64,000 nt of DNA from Smallanthus sonchifolius. Its lineage: Eukaryota > Streptophyta > Magnoliopsida > Asterales > Asteraceae. The notes under the pieces are model-generated. The model had not been told where the DNA came from. It saw only the letters and a list, made by a program, of their open reading frames with translations, and did not search any database. The number at the start of each line of letters is the position of its first letter. Position 1 is the first letter of the stretch. Of this stretch, positions 58,737 through 64,000 are shown one piece after another. Location of the stretch: contig CM042038.1 in assembly GCA_023525975.1 (NCBI GenBank), forward strand, positions 5,333,272-5,397,271, written 5' to 3'. The position numbers and the translations under genes were made by a program.

Positions 58737-59724
58737 CCATGATTAATTGCGTTGGACCCCATCCTTTTCCACTATTGCCCACACCTTTTTGGATATGAAT
58801 CTAACTAGGAAATTTGCCCGTCTCACATTACGGCGGCGTCAAATTAACGTGATGGAAATTTGGTAATTATTGATTCGGCTCGAAAGATAAAAAACACTCA
58901 AAACGCTAAAAAAAACCGTGCATCCCATTTAAAAAAAACGTTAACAAAAACTATTATTAATGCCACTTGAATTCCTAAAGTTTTGTATCAAATGTGTAAA
59001 TACACAAACTTTTGTGTCAATTTGAAAACCACAAACTTGTGTGGCCAAAACATAAAGCACTAAAATGATTTTGTGCCAATTTGAAAATCACAAAGTTGTG
59101 TGGCCAAAACATAAACCACCAAAACTATACTATGTGGCTAAAACATAAACATTTTTGTGCCAATTTGAGAAAAACAAAGTTTTGTGGCCAAAACACAAAT
59201 CACCAAAAGTTTACTATTCATTTCACTTTGTAATTCCATATTCTTCTACAATACTAAGAAGAATAGACAAAATTGCTTAACCAATTTTATTCAAGAGGTT
59301 GATATGTATTTAATTTAGAGTAAATGTCATTTTTGTACTTTTATTTTAGTGACTTTTGGTAATTTCATGTAAAAAATTAATTTTCTTTTATTTATTCTCA
59401 TGGTTTATAAAACTTGTCATTTTTTTAGTTAGTTAACTCGTTTATATTTTTACGTTAAATGATGAGTATTTAGTTCTTTCTTTTTATATATTTCTTTACT
59501 TTATCAATTTTTTAAACCCTTAATTATTTCTCTAATCCCCTTAAACCATATTAACCCTATTTTATGTTTCAATCCTTAATTTTTTAACATGACCTAATTT
59601 ATGTTTCAATCCTTAATTGTAAGTGAGCATAGCAGAGTTAGTACCTTGTGAGCTTCTAGAAACTAGCTCACTAAAAACTTAAATCAAGCTGAAGTTAAAC
59701 AAATACAAGTCTAATTGGAACTCA
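58737..59724. other. Intergenic with a roughly 70-bp tandem repeat
   Basis: No gene seen. Units containing TTTGTGCCAATTTGAAAATC and TGTGGCCAAAACATAAA recur about three to four times between 59005 and 59215, with much divergence. The rest is AT-rich. Confidence 0.6.
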
Positions 59725-59733
59725 TTTAATAAA

Positions 59734-61209
59734 GAATTAATTACGGATGGCCCCTGTGGTTTACCCATATTTCATTTTTAGCCCCTGGGAATGCTAAATT
59801 ACAAGTTTGGACCAATAGTTTACACACTTATTTCACTTTTGGCCCCTGAGTTGGATGGAGGTTAACTTTTCTGTTAATTTTGTAAAAAATGACCAAAACA
59901 CTCTTCCCCACACTCCAGTCCGGGACCATCTCCACACTCCAGTCCGGCGGCCCAGATTCACTCCCCTCCGCCCTCTCCAACCGCCAGGTCCAGTCCTCGT
60001 TAAATCCAGTGTTCATTGACCGAGATCCAGAGATATTCTCCGTCCTACTATCCATCCTCCGCACCAATCGCCTTCCTTCCCCTCTTGCCGGTTCACAGAG
60101 CAAGAACTCTCCGATGAAGCCTCCTACTATGGAATCGAATCGCAGCTCAAATCTGTTATGCTTCCTAATCCACTTTCCGGCATCGACGCTTCTATTGTTG
60201 CCACAATCCAACCTGCCTGCGACGGAATCGTTTTCGCCTTCACCGCAATCGACGACAGATCGGTATGGATAACACGCAAGTACTAAACGGACTCACCTTG
60301 ACTCCATAACTTCAATTAAACAAGTCACGCTGTCGGCGATGGCGGCCATCACGTGCGATGTCGCCTCCGGTATGCATTTCTATTACTTTGCTAACGGCTG
60401 TCGAATCGGCTCCGTCGAGTGGATCTATCCTACCGATCCGAGAATCTACAAGGCTTGAGTCACCGCCATCGCTGACTCACCTGACTCGGTGTTCTCCGCC
60501 TTCTATTCAAACCACAAGGAAAACTGCATACTCGCAATCGACAAATCAACGCTCCAGGTGACGTCGGAAATCGGTCGCCAATCTGGAAATTCTTCAAAAT
60601 CAATCGTTCCTGGAACCCTAACCTATGTTAACGATCTCGTACTTCTCTCTGTCACCGCCGTAACGTCCGGAGCCTGCAATTTCATCAAATTAAGCAACAA
60701 TTAGTACCGGAGAAGATGAACAAACAGCCACCAGGTCTTCGTTTGCGGCTGATTAGGTCGTCGGAGATGAGAACACAGACGCCACCATAACAATAGCAGC
60801 TTCTGCTTCACCTTCACCTTCATCAAGTTCCGACTTGATTTCTTAAATTCCACAGAAAAAAGGTAACACTATTCCTGTTACAGGGCGGAGATGGCGGTGG
60901 AGGTGAGGTGTGGTAGGATGGTCGGAGACGGCGGTGGAAGGCGATGGAGGTGGAGGAGGTGTGAGAGGGTGGAGATTATGGTTGGAGGTGGAGGAGGTGT
61001 GAATGGTTAAAGGGGGTTTGACACTTTTGTTCAGAGGGGTGTTTTAGTCATTTCACATGCACTTAACTGAAAAAGTTAACCTCCATTCAACTCAGGTGCC
61101 AAAAGTGAAATAAGTGTGCAAACTATTGGTCCAAACTTGTAATTTAGCATTCCCATAGGCCCAAAGTGAAATCTGAGTAAACCACATGGGCCATCCGTGT
61201 AATTAATTC
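59734..61209. mobile_element. Pack-MULE-like element carrying host gene fragments (1476 bp)
   Basis: Long terminal inverted repeats of about 170 bp (left from GAATTAATTACGGATGGCCC, right ending GGGCCATCCGTGTAATTAAT TC) are flanked by a perfect 9-bp target duplication, tttaataaa (59725-59733 and 61210-61218). Long arms with a 9-bp duplication are diagnostic of Mutator-like elements. There is no MURA transposase; the inside is a BTB/POZ gene fragment plus a second GC-rich piece (60720-61020) of unknown origin. This combination defines a Pack-MULE. Confidence 0.88.
59905..60705 (+). pseudogene. Captured fragment of a BTB/POZ (KCTD-like) gene
   Basis: The translation has STLQSGGPDSLPSALSNR and NPVFIDRDPEIFSVLLSILR, the T1-type BTB domain. 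After a frameshift near 60085 it goes on as FTEQELSDEASYYGIESQLK and PLSGIDASIVATIQPA. Later come GCRIGSVEWIYPTDPRIYKA, a stop, AIADSPDSVFSAFYSNHKEN and IDKSTLQVTSEIGRQSGNSS. This matches the order of plant BTB/POZ proteins with a WD40-like C-terminal half (At2g24240/At4g30940 type, from memory), which are probable cullin-3 adaptors. Frameshifts, stops and the missing C-terminus rule out the original function. Confidence 0.8.
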
Positions 61210-61604
61210 TTTAATAAATAAGCTCGAGCTTGAACTTTATACACCAACTTAATTAGGCTCGTGAGCCTAAACATGTTTATAAGTTTTATATAATTATAAT
61301 GGATTAGGTTCAGGTAAAAATGATTCTAATTCTAAAAAGGGTGAGAAGGATTTAGAGCCACCAGATCAAATTGTAGAAAAGATTTAATGGTTGAGATTAA
61401 ATTGTACGAGAAAAAACTGTTGGAAGGGTATTTTAGTCTGGCCACTTTTGTTGACTTTTTATCAAGTTTCTCCCCTCATTTTTAAACGTTTATAACTTTT
61501 ACATACGACATTATTTTTTCAAAAAACTTACACCATAAAAGCGAGCGTTTTTTATCTTTAAAACGAGTATAGTGTCGTTATAAACAAGAAAGAAAAAAAA
61601 ATTA
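61210..61604. other. Spacer between the MULE and the minisatellite
   Basis: AT-rich DNA without a gene. The last 170 bp (ttgttgactttttatcaagt...) lead into the repeat array without a visible boundary. Confidence 0.5.
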
Positions 61605-62600
61605 TGTTTTCCAGCTCATTGTGTAATACAAGTTCATTGTGTAATACAAGTTCAATGTGTAATACAAGTTCAATGTGTAATACTAGTTCATTGTGTTATA
61701 TGTATTTATCATTGTGTTTTACGTTTTTCAGCTCATTGTGTAATTAGTCAGGTCATTGTGTAATACAAGTTCATCGTGTAATACAAGTTCAATGTGTAAT
61801 ACAAGTTCATTGTGTTATATGTATTTATCATTGTGTTTTACATTTTTCAGCACATTGTGTAATTAGTCAGGTCATCGTGTAATACAAGTTCATTGTGTAA
61901 TACCACGTCTGGTCATTGTGTAATTAGTCAGGTCATTGTGTAATACAAGTTCATTGTGTAATACAAGTTCAATGTGTAATACAAGTTCATTGTGTTATAT
62001 GTATTTATCATTGTGTTTTACGTTTTTCAGCTCATTGTGTAATACAAGTTCATTGTGTAATACCACGTCTGGTCATTGTGTAATTAGTCAGGTCATTGTG
62101 TAATACAAGTTCATTATGTAATACAAGTTTAATGTGTAATACAAGTTAATTGTGTTATATGTATTTATCATTGTGTTTTACGTTTTCCAGCTCATTGTGT
62201 AGTTAGTAAGGTCATTGTGTAATACAAGTTCATCATGTAATATAAGTTCATTGTGTAATACAAGTTCATTGTGTAATACAACATCTGGTCATTGTGTAAT
62301 ACAAGTTCATTGTGTAATTAGTCAAGTCATTGTGTAATACAAGTTCATTGTGTAATTAGTCAGGTCATTGTGTAATACAAGTTCATTGTGTCAAATATTT
62401 TTCATCATTGTGTTATATGTTTTCATCATTGTGTTTTACGTCTTCCAGCTCATTGTGTTATTTGCTCAAATATGTCAAGTCATTGTGTAATATGCTTATT
62501 GTGTAATATCAGGCATGATCATTGTGTAATATCAGACCTTGTATTACACATTGACCTGGTGTATTACACATTGACCTGGTATATTACACATTGACTATTA
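61605..62600. repeat. About 1-kb minisatellite of TCATTGTGTAATACAAGT units
   Basis: Units of 17-19 bp built on CATTGTGTAATAC recur dozens of times. They form larger blocks in which TTGTGTTATATGTATTTATC followed by ATTGTGTTTTACGTTTTTCAG recurs near 61697, 61815, 61997, 62152 and, changed, 62386. At about 62538 the orientation flips: GTATTACACATTGACCTG repeats until about 62597. No coding meaning is likely, though a 68-codon frame passes through it. Confidence 0.9.
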
Positions 62601-62613
62601 TGCCCTCTCTTTA

Positions 62614-64000
62614 TGAAACACACCACTTTTAAAAACTATACTTTAACGCGCGGAAGTCTTAATCTCAGATTTTTTTTTTTTTTTACCTCTCGCGACCCGC
62701 GAGAAACATAGGCCACCCCGTCGCGGCCCGCGAGGAAGCCTTTCTCACAGAAAGTTTCCAGCTTTTTCTGCAGTTTTCATACTTAGCCAAATTTCCATAT
62801 TTTTTTTTTCAAACCTTCAAGACACTAAAAATTCCCAACACTTGGGTTTTGACCAAAAACAAACATATGACATTTCATATTCACCAAAACATAAATCAAG
62901 TGTCAAACACACCACTTTACAAGGATTTTACATAAATCCTCAAAAACACAAAAATTGCATACGAGAATCCTTCATCCCTGAACATTGACATAGACCTACC
63001 TCGGAGCTTTCCCTGCATAACCACAATAATATTTCACCATTAGTAATGATATAAACATATCAAACAAGTATTTACAACTTGTTTTCACCCTTTTCACCTA
63101 TTTAACCCATTTGACCCGTTTGCGTCTATTTGGTCAATTATGGTTCCATACATTAGCATTTCATTAACATATTACCATAGTAATGTGCTAGACTTAACAA
63201 ACAAGTATTTACAACTTGTTTTCATCCCTTTCACCCATTTGACCCGTTCACACCCAATTGGTCAACTAAGGTCCCTTACACTTGACTTATATACCACATA
63301 AGTCAATTACACCACATTCACCATTATTCCACAATGGTTTGACTTATATACCACATAAGTCCATATACGCCAATCTCACCATTAATTCACAATGGTTAGA
63401 CTTATATTCCGCATAAGTCAATTTACACCGACTTCACCATTTTTCCACAATGGTTAGACTTATATTCCGCATAAGTCAATTTACACCGACTTCACCATTT
63501 TTCCACAATGGTTGACTTATATTCCACATAAGCCACTTTCCTCAAATTACTACATTTAGTTTGACTTTACACCACATAAGTCAATTACTATACTTTATCA
63601 CATACCACATTTTAGCTTAACTATATACCACATAGTCATTTACACCAATTCAACATATTCTACATTTTAGTTTGACCATATACCACATAGTCAACTACAT
63701 TATGCATACAAACTTGGCTTTTACCACACAAGTCAATTCTTACACCATATAGGTTTATTAACTAAATTCATCCACATACCAATAAACACCTATAAGATAT
63801 TTGAATAACCAACATGAAATTCAAACATGATCAACACCACCACCTATCATTACTAAGTAAGTGCAAAGCACTTACCTTTTGAGTTAGAAGATCCCGCAAC
63901 ACCTTCTAGCTTTGCAATTTGATCACCTAAACAAATTCACCTAGTTTAGTAATCTATCATACATCAAAATTCCACTACAATTGAGTTCACAACTCAATTT
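62614..64000 (-). repeat. LTR of the same family as 2304-4168, cut by the window end
   Basis: It starts TGAAACACACCACTTTTAAA and continues with CTTTAACGCGCGGAAGTCTT and a CGCGACCCGCGAG block, as in the LTR at 2304. Left of it there is no primer-binding site, so it is either the 3' LTR of a minus-strand element that continues beyond the window or a solo LTR. It should be about 1.9 kb long. Near 63840-63950 it matches the 'gcacttaccttttgagttagaag' part of the first LTR (3248-3270). Confidence 0.8.
63290..63545. repeat. 58-60 bp tandem repeat inside the terminal LTR
   Basis: Units of the type GACTTATATTCCGCATAAGT plus 'caatttacaccgacttcaccatttttccacaatggtt' occur about four times (from roughly 63340, 63397, 63457 and 63511). 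They occupy the place where the LTR at 2304 has its own, different 57-bp array. Confidence 0.8.

Noticed and set aside
62388..62594. 68-codon frame (HCVICFHHCV-type repeats)
   Set aside because: It is only the translation of the minisatellite units.

Overview
The window is nuclear DNA of a flowering plant. The genes have many short GT-AG introns, the orthologues are eudicot-type, and there are plant-style LTR retrotransposons with initiator-Met tRNA primer sites, hAT, MULE, Harbinger and Helitron elements and tRNA-derived SINEs. The style of the repeats suggests an asterid, perhaps Asteraceae, but I cannot fix the species. Gene models below were built by hand from reading frame and splice sites.

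Layout. 1-4168 is the 5' half of a decayed minus-strand Ty3/gypsy element, inserted in the 3' part of an LTR-like sequence. 4169-17899 is a cluster of four tandem paralogues of a plant multi-pass membrane protein. Two copies are intact and identical (5253-6350, 11009-12106) inside a 5.76-kb direct duplication. The third (15147-16262) has lost its start codon and is frameshifted. The fourth (16874-17899) has one premature TAG.

19099-45890 is the gene-rich core: plastid-division MinE (frameshifted), a BUB3.3-like WD40 protein, eIF5A, isopentenyl phosphate kinase (minus strand) and a group I WRKY of the WRKY3/4 type. From memory, the same neighbours are split among three Arabidopsis chromosome-1 segments (At1g69390-69410, At1g26630-26640, At1g13950-13960), so this looks like an unfractionated ancestral block. 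These genes act separately (plastid division, spindle checkpoint, translation elongation, isoprenoid precursor supply, defence transcription); the order is conserved synteny, not an operon.

The introns and gaps are full of datable small transposons: SINEs and MITEs in introns, non-autonomous Helitrons with classic TC...CTAG ends, two hAT elements of one family that keep opposite halves of the transposase, a Harbinger ORF1 relic and a Helitron helicase relic. 46369-64000 is mostly mobile DNA: a hAT element, a very young 9.2-kb Ty3/gypsy element with near-identical LTRs and a perfect 5-bp target duplication, a Pack-MULE-like element carrying a BTB/POZ gene fragment, a 1-kb minisatellite, and the start of another LTR of the same family as the first element.
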